Part shown: positions 21,840 through 28,863 of the stretch, piece after piece
How the letters are laid out: every line of letters starts with the position of its first letter
Numbering within the stretch: position 1 is the first letter of the stretch
Virus record (IMG/VR): IMGVR_UViG_3300019764_000017
Span: 1 to 28,877 of that record
Source of the DNA: a virus
Length of the DNA: 28,877 bases
Strand: one strand, 5' to 3'
Translations under genes and position numbers: made by a program
The notes under the pieces: generated by a model
What the model was told of the DNA's origin: nothing
The model's input: only the letters and a program-made list of their open reading frames with translations
The model's database searches: none

Positions 21840-22211
21840 ATGAAAACGAACATGCAAGAAAAAGAACTTCTTATTAACTTATTAAAAAGTCTAAATAATA
21901 TTGATTATCATAAGGATTCCGGTATTTGCAATCAAGTATTACACGGTGTATATAGCGATGAATATACTTTCCGTCTGAGGTTTTTGCGCAAATGCTTTGT
22001 TAAGTGGCCAGATTATTCAGGCGACGCTGCGTATCCGGTTAAAAATCCATCAACCTTGTTATTTAAAACAAGACATCCTTTCACTAATACGCCAAGCAAG
22101 GCATACAAGCGCTTGAATTGCTGGAAAGGCGAATACGGTGAAAGCAGAGAAAGGTTGTTGACGTTTATCAAGAATGAGGTTAGAGTGTCTATTAATGGAG
22201 GTGGTGAATGA
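21840..22211 (+). CDS. Unknown phage protein (123 aa)
   Basis: Start ATG 21840 is preferred because the promoter -10 lies at 21805-21810, inside the longer frame that begins at 21801. The ribosome-binding site is poor (AGAGTGGTG). The protein has an N-terminal helical part (QEKELLINLLKSLNNID) and a basic, aromatic middle (FRLRFLRKCFVKWPDYSGD, YPVKNPSTLLFKT). The WPDYSGDAAYPV block looks like a conserved phage family of unknown function. It ends in a GGAGGTGGTGA that serves the next gene. Confidence 0.72.
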   Translation: MKTNMQEKELLINLLKSLNNIDYHKDSGICNQVLHGVYSDEYTFRLRFLRKCFVKWPDYSGDAAYPVKNPSTLLFKTRHPFTNTPSKAYKRLNCWKGEYGESRERLLTFIKNEVRVSINGGGE

Positions 22212-22474
22212 AAACCAAAGAATACTTTATAGACCTTAGTAATCAGTCGATGGCTTATCATATTAATGTTGATGGGGAAGGTGGGCAGGGATGTTACTTT
22301 AATAACATTACGAGCGTAGAGGCCACGTCAGATGGTAAAGTTTACGTTGTGCTGCAAGAGTCAGACATTCCAGAAGTGGTTTATGATTGCCTTTGCGATA
22401 TGATTGCAGATGATATTGATGCAGGCTACTATGATGAGGACGAGTATATTGAACCGGATGGGGTTGAGTTATGA
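22208..22474 (+). CDS. Unknown acidic phage protein (88 aa)
   Basis: ATGA overlap with the gene upstream and a very strong GGAGGTGG site. The product is acidic, especially at the end (DMIADDIDAGYYDEDEYIEP). The middle (ITSVEATSDGKVYVVLQESD) looks like beta strands. It is coupled to the next gene by another 4-nt overlap. Highly acidic small phage proteins can be DNA mimics, but nothing specific supports that here. Confidence 0.7.
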   Translation: MKTKEYFIDLSNQSMAYHINVDGEGGQGCYFNNITSVEATSDGKVYVVLQESDIPEVVYDCLCDMIADDIDAGYYDEDEYIEPDGVEL

Positions 22475-22662
22475 CATACACACAAAACCAGCTAGTAGAC
22501 ATCGAGATATATTCTCAGTCACTGGGACATACTATCAATATGAGAAAGCAGGTTGTTAAGTACCACTCGAAGTGGCTCATTGTTGTAGAGAATCACGGGA
22601 AGGATTTTTGTTTTCATATGAGCGAAGTTGAGTCTATTGCGTTGTCGGTTATGGATAGTTAA
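22471..22662 (+). CDS. Unknown small phage protein (63 aa)
   Basis: Third gene of the coupled 21840-22662 unit. Probably beta-rich (LVDIEIYSQSLGHTINMRK, KWLIVVENHGKDFCFHM). No known motif. A promoter begins 6 nt after its stop. Confidence 0.65.
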   Translation: MTYTQNQLVDIEIYSQSLGHTINMRKQVVKYHSKWLIVVENHGKDFCFHMSEVESIALSVMDS

Positions 22663-22668
22663 TAAGTG

Positions 22669-22697
22669 TTGACACCGCCACACAACTAAGTCACAAT
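22669..22697 (+). promoter_or_regulatory. Sigma70 promoter
   Basis: Perfect TTGACA (22669-22674), 17-bp spacer, CACAAT (22692-22697). The leader contains GGGTT (22707-22711) and AACCC (22725-22729), which can pair, but there is no T tract, so it is not a terminator. Confidence 0.7.
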
Positions 22698-22751
22698 ACA
22701 GTCATAGGGTTGAGGAAGAAACCTAACCCAGTAACTAGATAGGTGAATGAG

Positions 22752-23072
22752 ATGAAAAACGAATTAAAATTACTACCGGTAAATACACGCAAATCTATTA
22801 AAGATTACTTAGTTGGTTTTCCGGCATCGGCAGCAAGAGCGCAGTTAATTAGCATTCTTGGATATAGGCTTGCCGATGATGAATCTATTGCTGATAGATT
22901 TATTCGAGATCATGTTTCTGTGCAACATGCTTACAGACAAGCTTTGCTTTTGGTCAATGCGGGTGCTGCAAAGTTAGATAAAGTTGTGAAGAAAGTCCAT
23001 TGTGGAAATGGAGTTTTTAAAGATAAAGAGGTCGCTTGTAATATAGTTTTTGAAGATGGTAGCAGAATCTAG
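22752..23072 (+). CDS. Unknown phage protein before the terminase (106 aa)
   Basis: ATG 22752 is preferred over GTG 22743 because AGGTGA (22741-22746) is well placed for it. The protein is helical and basic at the C-terminus: NTRKSIKDYLVGFPASAARA, LADDESIADRFIRDHVSVQH, KLDKVVKKVHCG. The SIADRFIRDHVSVQHAYRQA stretch has a helix-turn-helix look. It sits directly upstream of terS, but has its own promoter; a regulatory role is possible. Confidence 0.68.
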   Translation: MKNELKLLPVNTRKSIKDYLVGFPASAARAQLISILGYRLADDESIADRFIRDHVSVQHAYRQALLLVNAGAAKLDKVVKKVHCGNGVFKDKEVACNIVFEDGSRI

Positions 23073-23100
23073 TATAAAAATAACGCAAGCTATGGCTTTG

Positions 23101-23109
23101 TGTTATACT
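23101..23109 (+). promoter_or_regulatory. Extended -10 promoter before terS
   Basis: TGTTATACT at 23101-23109, a one-base variant of the nonamer before nrdA and the DUF5675 gene. No clear -35. TAATAC at 23121-23126 is a weaker second candidate that directly abuts the hairpin at 23127. Confidence 0.5.
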
Positions 23110-23126
23110 GTAACAAATATTAATAC

Positions 23127-23146
23127 GCCTGCCTATTCAGGCTTTT
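23127..23146 (+). terminator. Short hairpin with T tract in the terS leader
   Basis: GCCTG (23127-23131) pairs with CAGGC (23138-23142), loop CCTATT, then TTTT. It is a weak terminator or attenuator between the promoter and the terS ribosome-binding site (GGGGG). Confidence 0.5.
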
Positions 23147-23155
23147 GGGGGTTTT

Positions 23156-23653
23156 ATGGGTGCGCCAAATGGCAACAAGTTTTGGCTTGCACGTTCATCT
23201 CACGGACGCAAGCTGTTATTTGAAAATCCAGAGGCATTATGGGATGCGGCTTGCGAGTATTTTCAGTGGGTTGATGATAACCCGTTAGTAGAAGAAAAGC
23301 TTTTTCATGCAAACGGACTTATCACAAAAGATAAGGTGTATCACCCTCGACCTATGACGTTATCAGGGCTTAGGTTGTTCCTTGGGATTAGCGAGCAGAC
23401 TTGGTTGGACTACCGAAAACGAGATGGTTTTATTGGGGTCTGTCAAGAAATTGACGCTACTATCTACAATCAGAAGTTTGCAGGGGCTACCGCTGGGCTG
23501 ATGAACGCTAATATTATCGTTCGTGATCTTGGGTTGAGGGATGGTCAGGATGTTAAGCAGACTACAACAGCAACAGCAACCGTAACCCACAGCGTTGACC
23601 CAGTGTCAAAGCTTGCTGACATCCTGAAAGATTACGATAGCAATAGTGAATAG
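23156..23653 (+). CDS. terS: Terminase small subunit / DNA-packaging protein
   Basis: 165 residues. The N-terminus GAPNGNKFWLARSSHGRKLL and the following PEALWDAACEYFQWVDDNP are characteristic of one phage TerS family. The middle (MTLSGLRLFLGISEQTWLDY) is a helix-turn-helix-like DNA-binding region, and a later helical stretch (NQKFAGATAGLMNANIIVRD) probably mediates oligomer formation. The C-terminus has a Thr-rich linker (TTTATATVTHS) before SKLADILKDY, likely to contact TerL. It would recognise the packaging site. Its stop overlaps the terL start by 8 nt. Confidence 0.88.
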   Translation: MGAPNGNKFWLARSSHGRKLLFENPEALWDAACEYFQWVDDNPLVEEKLFHANGLITKDKVYHPRPMTLSGLRLFLGISEQTWLDYRKRDGFIGVCQEIDATIYNQKFAGATAGLMNANIIVRDLGLRDGQDVKQTTTATATVTHSVDPVSKLADILKDYDSNSE

Positions 23654-24956
23654 CGTTGAAACCGTTCGCAAGTTCATACATGAAAACCCGCGCATAGCAA
23701 GAGACGTTATAGCGCGGCTTTTTAATGATGACGACGAAACGAAAAACGAAATACTTCACGACTGGCGACTATGGGCCAGACCTGAGCAGCAATTCAATAT
23801 AAGTGATCTTTATACCGCTATTCTTCTTTTGTGTGGCCGTGGATGGGGTAAGTCTCACTGGCTTTCTAATGCTATAGTTGATGATGCGTTAAGCGCGCCT
23901 AATCGCAGGCTATTGTTAATGGCAGCTGACTACAACAACCTCAAGAAGGTTAACTTCTTGGGCGACTCAGGCATTATAAACACAATCAATCCAAACCTAG
24001 AGTATGAGTTCAATAAGGTTGATCTAACGCTTACGTTTGCCAATGGTTCGCAAATTGTCAGCTACTCGGCCGAAGCTTACGATAAAACCCGTGGTTCCCA
24101 GTTTCATAATGCCTATCTTGATGAGTTGGCAGCTTGGCAATACGCTGTTGAAGGTCTTGAGGCTGCTAGGCTGGTTTTGCGTCTTGGCTCAAATCCTCGC
24201 ATGTTTATTGCGACCACGCCGCGACCGACTCCAGTAATAAAGCAACTTGCAGTTGATGAGCGCACTCTAGTTGTCAAAGGTCTTACTGCTGATAACTACT
24301 TCTTACCCCCATCATATCTCGAAGAGCTTCGCAGAACGCTAACAGATAGAATGTTTCGTCAGGAATGCTTGGCTGAAATACTTGATGATAACCCCTATGC
24401 ACTTTGGCAAATGGCGCAGATTGATAGGGATCGCGTAAGCAAAGCGCCAGAGTTGCGACGCATCGTCGTAGCTATTGATCCGGCCGTTACGAGCAATGAA
24501 GAGTCTGATGAGACCGGTATTGTGGTCATGGGTATTGGCTATGACAATAAAGGCTACGTTCTAGAAGACTGCTCAATGAGTGCCGCAACTCCAGACCAGT
24601 GGGCTAAACGCGCTATCGAGGCGTACTATAAATGGGGAGCTGATCGCATTGTTGCGGAGGTAAACCAAGGCGGAGACATGGTGGAAACCGTTATTCGGAA
24701 TGCTGATAGATCAATGCCGCCAGTCAGGAAGGTTAGGGCTACCAAAGGAAAGGAGTTGCGAGCTGAGCCTATTGCTGCATTCTATGAACGAGGCGAGGTT
24801 TGTCATGTTGGTAGACACGATCTATTAGAGCGCCAGATGACAGAATGGAATCCAACAAGTAAAGGCCGGTCGCCCGATAGGATTGACGCATTGGTTTGGG
24901 CGGCTACTGAGCTTATGACTAAGCCGCAAGCAACCGCCTCCGTTAGTTATGGGTAG
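23646..24956 (+). CDS. terL: Terminase large subunit
   Basis: The 436-residue packaging motor. The ATPase has Walker A GRGWGKS (64-70), Walker B YLDE (157-160) and the coupling motif ATTPRPT (189-195). The RNase H-like nuclease begins at AIDPA (276-280) with the first catalytic Asp, continues with VAEVNQGGDMV, and ends with SPDRIDALVWA. Start is GTG 23646 with no strong ribosome-binding site, so translation probably depends on TerS coupling. It is a full-length terminase. It is convergent with the minus-strand gene at 24959; only 2 nt separate their stops. Confidence 0.95.
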   Translation: MNSVETVRKFIHENPRIARDVIARLFNDDDETKNEILHDWRLWARPEQQFNISDLYTAILLLCGRGWGKSHWLSNAIVDDALSAPNRRLLLMAADYNNLKKVNFLGDSGIINTINPNLEYEFNKVDLTLTFANGSQIVSYSAEAYDKTRGSQFHNAYLDELAAWQYAVEGLEAARLVLRLGSNPRMFIATTPRPTPVIKQLAVDERTLVVKGLTADNYFLPPSYLEELRRTLTDRMFRQECLAEILDDNPYALWQMAQIDRDRVSKAPELRRIVVAIDPAVTSNEESDETGIVVMGIGYDNKGYVLEDCSMSAATPDQWAKRAIEAYYKWGADRIVAEVNQGGDMVETVIRNADRSMPPVRKVRATKGKELRAEPIAAFYERGEVCHVGRHDLLERQMTEWNPTSKGRSPDRIDALVWAATELMTKPQATASVSYG

Positions 24957-24964
24957 CGCTACCC
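24951..24964. terminator. Palindrome between convergent genes
   Basis: GGGTAGCGCTACCC is a perfect 14-nt palindrome that contains the stop codons of both convergent genes. It can form a hairpin in either transcript but lacks a T tract, so it would need help (for example Rho) to terminate. Confidence 0.4.
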
Positions 24965-25444
24965 CCCATACTTACACTGTTCTGCTAAATAAGCAACGGT
25001 TTCTTGATCTGTTTTGCCGTCGCAGCGTTCTAAAAACATCCTAGCATGGTATGCAGCGGTAGACGGAGCTAGGTATTTATTAGGCTCGCTGTAAACGGTA
25101 TCTGGTATTTTAATCTTTCCTACGTTATCGTCGTGAATGTAAATGCCGCAATCGTCGTCGCTGTAGATTGCGCCGTGTTTTGGCGCTGGTTGGGCGACTC
25201 GGTATTGAGTGCTAATATAAAACTGTGGAACGGTTATCGAAACAAATTTATCCTTAATATGGCTGAATGTCTCCACATCGCATCCATCACACCACTCCTT
25301 AATAACCTCGCTATGCTTTTCCCATTGCGCAAAAGTGCCTTTCCACTTTCTAACTTTTCCCTTATGCTTAACTGTTGTCATTGTCATTTTGATTAGATGG
25401 TCATTCCACTCTTGATCTACTGGGTCTTTATTTTCGTTTGACAT
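24959..25444 (-). CDS. Unknown phage protein (161 aa), last gene of the minus operon
   Basis: The start at 25444 has AGGGAGGG upstream on the minus strand. The protein is soluble: an N-terminal charged part (NENKDPVDQEWNDHLIKM), a Trp/Lys-rich segment (KGKVRKWKGTFAQWEKHS), cysteines in WCDGCD, and a C-terminal region ending in AYHARMFLERCDGKTDQETV. No known motif. It is the most distal gene of the leftward operon. Confidence 0.7.
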   Translation of the reverse strand: MSNENKDPVDQEWNDHLIKMTMTTVKHKGKVRKWKGTFAQWEKHSEVIKEWCDGCDVETFSHIKDKFVSITVPQFYISTQYRVAQPAPKHGAIYSDDDCGIYIHDDNVGKIKIPDTVYSEPNKYLAPSTAAYHARMFLERCDGKTDQETVAYLAEQCKYGG

Positions 25445-25456
25445 TCTATCCCTCCC

Positions 25457-25663
25457 CTAACTTGATTGCTCATCAATAACCAACGCTATCTGCTTATCAA
25501 TCTCGCTGTTAACGCTAGACACGTTCATTACTATAACTAGGTAGACAACTAGGTAAAACATCCCTAGAAGACCGAATAAGAGTATTAGCACGGTGCTAAC
25601 TGTGATATGCAGAAAATGGTTAACGCTCTGCTTGCTTTGCTGTAGTGATTTGATTGTGTTCAT
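25457..25663 (-). CDS. Small membrane protein (68 aa)
   Basis: From ATG at 25663 (GAGGAG 9 nt upstream) it encodes a soluble helix (NTIKSLQQSKQSVNHFL) and a long hydrophobic region (TVSTVLILLFGLLGMFYLVV onward), probably two short or one long membrane span, then an acidic tail. The frame stays open to an ATG at 25780 with a protein-like stretch (FHNTAIYETITLVLQLIGHT) but no ribosome-binding site; if that start is used the protein has 107 residues. A promoter at 25700-25729 would only serve the shorter form. Confidence 0.6.
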   Translation of the reverse strand: MNTIKSLQQSKQSVNHFLHITVSTVLILLFGLLGMFYLVVYLVIVMNVSSVNSEIDKQIALVIDEQSS

Positions 25664-25699
25664 GTCATCTTTCTCCTCAATTGCACATTTGATTCTTGC

Positions 25700-25729
25700 A
25701 TGATAGCAGGTATGGCCTATCAATTGCAA
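25700..25729 (-). promoter_or_regulatory. Minus-strand promoter within the leftward operon
   Basis: On the minus strand TTGCAA (25729-25724) and TATCAT (25705-25700) are 18 bp apart, with TG two bases before the -10 (TGCTATCAT). It would add transcripts for the two distal genes. Confidence 0.5.
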
Positions 25730-25838
25730 TACCAATGTTATAGTTTCATAAATCGCCGTGTTGTGAAAGTTTAGTTTCATTACTTATAGCCATAACACGT
25801 CGATATATGGGCACGCCAGTGCGCCATGTATCTCGGTG

Positions 25839-26135
25839 TTAGTTTGATCTAACTACTATACCGTTAAAATTATCGTTATCGTCATCTATTAAAAGAACTG
25901 CATATTCAGGATACTCAAAAGGGGCTGAGTTAAAAACGTCTATTAGTTGGTTTATCTTTTTCATTCCTATAGATCTGGGGCAAGTACCGAACGATTCAAA
26001 AGATAATACTTTTGCGCCACCATCGGCGCCCCCATCGCTCAACTTTTTAAAGCCCAAACCTGTCTCTTTATTGATGTACTCAATAGCATTATCGTCAAAA
26101 AAAGATGTGATCATCAAGTCTGTAGTGTTAGCCAT
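25839..26135 (-). CDS. Unknown phage protein (98 aa)
   Basis: Starts at ATG 26135 with AGGGAGAAAG upstream. Soluble alpha/beta protein with a Gly-rich turn (KLSDGGADGGAKVLSFESFG) and an acidic strand-like end (YAVLLIDDDNDNFNGIVVRS). No recognised motif. A 170-nt stretch without a strong gene separates it from the next distal gene. Confidence 0.7.
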   Translation of the reverse strand: MANTTDLMITSFFDDNAIEYINKETGLGFKKLSDGGADGGAKVLSFESFGTCPRSIGMKKINQLIDVFNSAPFEYPEYAVLLIDDDNDNFNGIVVRSN

Positions 26136-26222
26136 ATTCTTTCTCCCTTATCGTTAAGTGCCGTCAGCAAACTAACAACACGTATCAACCGACAAATAAC
26201 ACTTGTCGCTTCGCTATGGCGC

Positions 26223-26315
26223 TTATATTTGCGCCTTTACTAAAGCTTGTTCACGCTTTGCGCACGATGCGCACATGCCGCCTTTGGGTTGGTGAACGGT
26301 TGGCTTGTGTTTCAT
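26223..26315 (-). CDS. Very small CxxC protein (30 aa)
   Basis: ATG at 26315 lies 2 nt after the stop of the upstream gene, whose last codons carry GAAGAG as a ribosome-binding site. The product is basic with CASC (KGGMCASCAKREQAL). Short phage proteins with a GGMCxxC pattern are seen elsewhere, which supports it; but at 30 residues the call is tentative. It could bind a metal alone or as a dimer. Confidence 0.45.
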   Translation of the reverse strand: MKHKPTVHQPKGGMCASCAKREQALVKAQI

Positions 26316-26317
26316 TT

Positions 26318-26509
26318 TTATAACTCTTCTTCGCATGTAGGACATTTACTGCCTAAAGAGTCACATTCACACTCATCAAAATCAGGCAGTAAGCCCTCTA
26401 GTTTTGCTAGGTAGGATTTTAGTAAATCAGCATTATTGTAGTTGCGTTCTAAATCTTTAATGTGAAAGCGCATATCATCTACAATCCCTTTTAGTTTATT
26501 TACATTCAT
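26318..26509 (-). CDS. Small protein with Cys-rich C-terminus (63 aa)
   Basis: Starts at ATG 26509 with GGAGGGG upstream. A helical N-terminal 40 residues (KLKGIVDDMRFHIKDLERNY) is followed by DECECDSLGSKCPTCEEE. The CxC...CxxC arrangement could bind zinc. Helix plus zinc ribbon suggests a small nucleic-acid- or protein-binding factor; the family is not recognised. Confidence 0.68.
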   Translation of the reverse strand: MNVNKLKGIVDDMRFHIKDLERNYNNADLLKSYLAKLEGLLPDFDECECDSLGSKCPTCEEEL

Positions 26510-26531
26510 GATTTCCCCTCCACTGTTTAGC

Positions 26532-26735
26532 CTATCTTCTCATACGATCAATAGCGCTGTCAACTACTTTAACGCATTCGAGCATGTCTAGCGCTACGCT
26601 ATTTGCTTGAGTGTACACAAGCTCGAACAGCTCTGATTCTGTTTTAATGATGCCTGTCGAATCGAACTCGCAAGGCCAAGGCGTATCAAGCAAAGGCTTG
26701 TCGCCAACCCAATGTGCTGGCTGGTATCGTCTCAT
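26532..26735 (-). CDS. Unknown phage protein (67 aa)
   Basis: Starts at ATG 26735, just after the stop of the upstream gene (26737). The first half is Pro/Trp-rich (YQPAHWVGDKPLLDTPWPCE), the second half helical (SELFELVYTQANSVALDML, KVVDSAIDRMRR). The ribosome-binding site would be GGAGGCTTTT in the upstream gene's end. No known motif. Confidence 0.65.
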   Translation of the reverse strand: MRRYQPAHWVGDKPLLDTPWPCEFDSTGIIKTESELFELVYTQANSVALDMLECVKVVDSAIDRMRR

Positions 26736-26736
26736 G

Positions 26737-26976
26737 CTAAAAGCCTCCGGTTGCCATGATAAACACCAATCCGCATAGCGCAGACGTTAGGGCTAGCGTG
26801 ACTATTGGCATGTACCAGCGCTCTTTTTTCTTGCGAAGGCTTGCTGGGGTGTACTTTTTGTTAAACAGATTAAGCATTTTTCTAGCAACAGCTATCTGCT
26901 CTTTTGTTTTGCAACTAGCCAGCACATTGCCAACTTTTTCGAAGTCTCTTTTGATCTCTTCCTTTGAATAACCCAT
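26737..26976 (-). CDS. Small membrane-anchored protein (79 aa), paralogue A
   Basis: ATG at 26976 is chosen because GAGGATAATGTT precedes it; the longer open frame to 27027 starts without a binding site and overlaps the upstream gene more. It has a soluble helical part (SKEEIKRDFEKVGNV, CKTKEQIAVARKMLNLFNKK) and one C-terminal membrane segment (WYMPIVTLALTSALCGLVFI). It shares KEEI, CK, QIAxA, KM, KKY spacing with the gene upstream, so the two are paralogues. Function unknown. Confidence 0.68.
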   Translation of the reverse strand: MGYSKEEIKRDFEKVGNVLASCKTKEQIAVARKMLNLFNKKYTPASLRKKKERWYMPIVTLALTSALCGLVFIMATGGF

Positions 26977-26980
26977 AACA

Positions 26981-27256
26981 TTATCCTCGCATGCCCATAA
27001 AGTAAAGTAATACAATAACACCGGCAATTATCAATGAAACCTCTGTGTAAGTCAACAATGTATTTCTGTGCTTGCCAATCTTTAGTCGACCGTTAATTGA
27101 TTTTGAATATTTCTTATCGTAAAGGCTTGCCATTTTGTTGGCAATAGCAATGTGCTGATCGTTTTTACAGCTATCACGCACGTTCAATACTTTAATCCAA
27201 TCCTTACACGCCTGTCCAATCTCTTCCTTTGTGTTTCCGTGCATGTCGAGTTGCAT
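26981..27256 (-). CDS. Small membrane-anchored protein (91 aa), paralogue B
   Basis: ATG at 27256 follows GAAGGAG with 8-nt spacing; the longer frame to 27289 is not needed. Same plan as paralogue A: soluble helical domain (TKEEIGQACKDWIKV, CKNDQHIAIANKMASLYDKK) and a C-terminal span (YTEVSLIIAGVIVLLYFMG). The two proteins align over KEEI...CK...QxAIA.KM..L..KKY. Membrane-anchored pairs like this may act on the host envelope, for instance in exclusion, but this is a guess. Confidence 0.7.
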   Translation of the reverse strand: MQLDMHGNTKEEIGQACKDWIKVLNVRDSCKNDQHIAIANKMASLYDKKYSKSINGRLKIGKHRNTLLTYTEVSLIIAGVIVLLYFMGMRG

Positions 27257-27258
27257 GT

Positions 27259-27444
27259 CTAGCGCTCCTTCTGAATCAATAAAGCCCAATCATCATGATT
27301 GAATGAAGCTTCTTTTGCTTCTCGTTTTAACTGTTCTTTTGTGAAGTCGCTGATTCTATCCCATTTTTTCAGAATCTCTGTAACAACCTGAAGGGCTGCA
27401 CCTGTTTGTCTATTATGCGCGTATCTAGCTGCAAGCACAAACAT
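27259..27444 (-). CDS. Small helical phage protein (61 aa)
   Basis: ATG at 27444 follows AGGAAG. A helical protein (FVLAARYAHNRQTGAALQVV, LKKWDRISDFTKEQLKREAK, NHDDWALL). The YAHNRQTGA...KKWDRIS..TKEQLKREA layout looks like a conserved phage family with small size, but I cannot name a function. It ends 2 nt before the ATG of paralogue B. Confidence 0.7.
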   Translation of the reverse strand: MFVLAARYAHNRQTGAALQVVTEILKKWDRISDFTKEQLKREAKEASFNHDDWALLIQKER

Positions 27445-27479
27445 TGTTTCTTCCTGATATGTTAGTTTGTTTTTCGTTT

Positions 27480-27704
27480 CTAGTCCTTTATGTCTAGTTT
27501 AAATTTAATTAATTTATTTCTCGCAAATACAATGCTTGATAGAGAGGATGGTTTTGTGGCCCACAGAGAATATTCATCCCAACTCATACCAAGGTATTCA
27601 TTCAGGCTGCATTTTATCCTTTCATCTTCATGCCACTTATCAATATAATCGTCTATTTCACTTTCAGTGACCAATCCTTCTATCAGCATTTCCATGTAGT
27701 TCAT
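27480..27704 (-). CDS. Unknown phage protein (74 aa)
   Basis: ATG at 27704 is chosen because GGTGGG lies 8 nt upstream; the frame is open to 27746. The protein (MLIEGLVTESEIDDYIDKWH, CSLNEYLGMSWDEYSLWATK) contains the EYLGMSWDEYSLW block that recurs in short phage proteins of unknown function. Mostly helical and acidic. Confidence 0.7.
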   Translation of the reverse strand: MNYMEMLIEGLVTESEIDDYIDKWHEDERIKCSLNEYLGMSWDEYSLWATKPSSLSSIVFARNKLIKFKLDIKD

Positions 27705-27705
27705 G

Positions 27706-27798
27706 TTATTTTCCCACCCCATTAACCGCAACCTCAGTAATAACACCTAACATCAAAGAGGCTATTATTACCAGTGCTGTGCTTGTTAGTATTAGCAT
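27706..27798 (-). CDS. Very small single-span membrane protein (30 aa)
   Basis: ATG at 27798 lies just after the stop (27800-27802) of the upstream gene, and its stop is at 27706-27708, just before the ATG of the next gene at 27704, so it fills the gap exactly. The peptide is one hydrophobic span (LILTSTALVIIASLMLGVIT) with a short polar end. The ribosome-binding site is weak. The position and composition support it modestly. Confidence 0.42.
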   Translation of the reverse strand: MLILTSTALVIIASLMLGVITEVAVNGVGK

Positions 27799-27799
27799 T

Positions 27800-28309
27800 T
27801 TACACAAACCACTCAGGCGTTGCAATAGGAAATTCAACTGATAATGGCTTTTCTCTCGTAGCCCACTCTTTGTATTTCTCTATTAGTGTTAGTTTGTATT
27901 TATCGAATACGTTTATTTGTTTTGAATTAATATAATCTGGGACTACCGCGACAAATGGAGTCAGCCCATACCGGATTATACCGGCAGGTGAATTACCGAG
28001 TTGTTCACCAATCTGTTTAATTGATTTATGCTGCTTGCCGGTTTGCATTAAATAAATATCGCCAAGCGCAACCATGTGATTATAAACCCATAGATAATTA
28101 TCGGCCGACTCTCTGCACCATTTTGCAGATGGATGATTAATATGCGACGCTTTATATAACCCCATCTCATTGGCATTATTATCATCAAAGTATCGGTGCG
28201 TCGTAGATAATAACTGTGCGCATTCTAAAATCATTTTAACTACGTGCCGATAGCACAGGTTATATGCGCTAACCTCTGGGCACTTGTCTGTTATAAATAT
28301 ATTCACCAC
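27800..28309 (-). CDS. Conserved phage protein of unknown function (169 aa)
   Basis: Starts with VNIFITDKCPEVSAYNLCYR then HVVKMILECAQLLSTTHR, a pattern shared by a widespread phage family (IF-D-CP..A..LC..HVVKM..E.AQLLST.HR). Further conserved-looking blocks are YKASHINHPSAKWCRESADN and YLWVYNHMVALGDIYL. The His, Cys and Glu residues in the first 40 positions and the HP..W.RES block could form an active site, but no activity is known to me. It overlaps the gene upstream by 7 nt. Confidence 0.8.
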   Translation of the reverse strand: MVNIFITDKCPEVSAYNLCYRHVVKMILECAQLLSTTHRYFDDNNANEMGLYKASHINHPSAKWCRESADNYLWVYNHMVALGDIYLMQTGKQHKSIKQIGEQLGNSPAGIIRYGLTPFVAVVPDYINSKQINVFDKYKLTLIEKYKEWATREKPLSVEFPIATPEWFV

Positions 28310-28569
28310 TTCATCCTCAGTAACTTGTCAGATTCGTCTAACTCTTGCTTGCTAATGTACGCTAGCGCGTTCTGGTAGTCAAGTGTTTTCTTGTGCTTGC
28401 GCATAAACATGCTGTTAATGGGTTGCCATCCCTTCACTTCATAGACCTGTTTTGCAGTGTTATAGCCGACGTTAAACGCTTGCTTGATGTCGTAGATTGT
28501 TACTTGAGTATCTAGCATTTTTGCCGCAATCTGCTCCGGCGTGAGTGTTGAGTGCTTGCCTTTTGGCAT
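28303..28569 (-). CDS. Putative helix-turn-helix protein (88 aa), first gene of the minus operon
   Basis: ATG at 28569 follows AAGGAGATG. Residues 8-45 (LTPEQIAAKMLDTQVTIYDI, KQAFNVGYNTAKQVYEVKGW) look like a helix-turn-helix with the turn at FNVGYNTAK, and the C-terminal part is basic. As the promoter-proximal gene next to a cluster of repeated palindromic sites (28650-28863) it is a good candidate for the factor that binds them. That link is inference. Confidence 0.65.
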   Translation of the reverse strand: MPKGKHSTLTPEQIAAKMLDTQVTIYDIKQAFNVGYNTAKQVYEVKGWQPINSMFMRKHKKTLDYQNALAYISKQELDESDKLLRMKW

Positions 28570-28597
28570 TTTTTCATCTCCTTGTTAATTTCGGCCA

Positions 28598-28626
28598 ATG
28601 TTACGTGAATAGGTCGAAATAGTCAA
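28598..28626 (-). promoter_or_regulatory. Main promoter of the leftward operon
   Basis: On the minus strand TTGACT (28626-28621), 17-bp spacer, TAACAT (28603-28598). The same -10 (TAACAT) is used at 6002. It stands 30 nt before the first gene of the operon. Confidence 0.75.
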
Positions 28627-28651
28627 ATCCTGACTTTTGGGTAAGGATTTA

Positions 28652-28761
28652 TGTTACAAAACGTCACAATGTTACACTTTTTTTTGATTTTGTAACAGAA
28701 AACGTGACATGCGAAACCCGCGCAGCACTAAGGCTAGAGCACTCTTGTCTACAATGTAACA
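28652..28761. promoter_or_regulatory. Cluster of GTNAC motifs (candidate operators or iterons)
   Basis: GTNACA occurs at 28653, 28663, 28671, 28692, 28704 and 28756, with a seventh at 28849. Three of the copies are preceded by T, giving the full palindrome TGTWACA more than once. Centre spacings of 10, 8, 21 and 12 nt are close to helical turns. No gene lies in the stretch. It sits directly upstream of the leftward promoter. Confidence 0.6.
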
Positions 28762-28863
28762 ATATATATTGAAATATATATATATATATAGAAGTCTATT
28801 TTTTTATCTTTCTCCTTCTCTATATATGTCTATTTTCACGAAAAAAGCGTGACATTGTAGACA
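28746..28863. repeat. Inverted repeat flanking a TA-rich tract (candidate origin or control region)
   Basis: TGTCTACAATGTAAC (28746-28760) and GTGACATTGTAGACA (28849-28863) are inverted copies, 14 of 15 matching, 88 nt apart. Between them lie a run of TA repeats (28774-28790) and a pyrimidine-rich tract (about 28795-28837). Repeats beside an easily melted tract are typical of replication origins but also of divergent regulatory regions. The stretch 28570-28877 holds no gene. Confidence 0.6.

Noticed and set aside
25664-25780. Longer start (25780) of the small membrane protein
   Set aside because: No ribosome-binding site, and a promoter lies within; kept only as an alternative in the feature.
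28652-28709. CRISPR-like array in the GTNAC region
   Set aside because: Repeats are 6-7 nt with irregular spacing and no spacer units.
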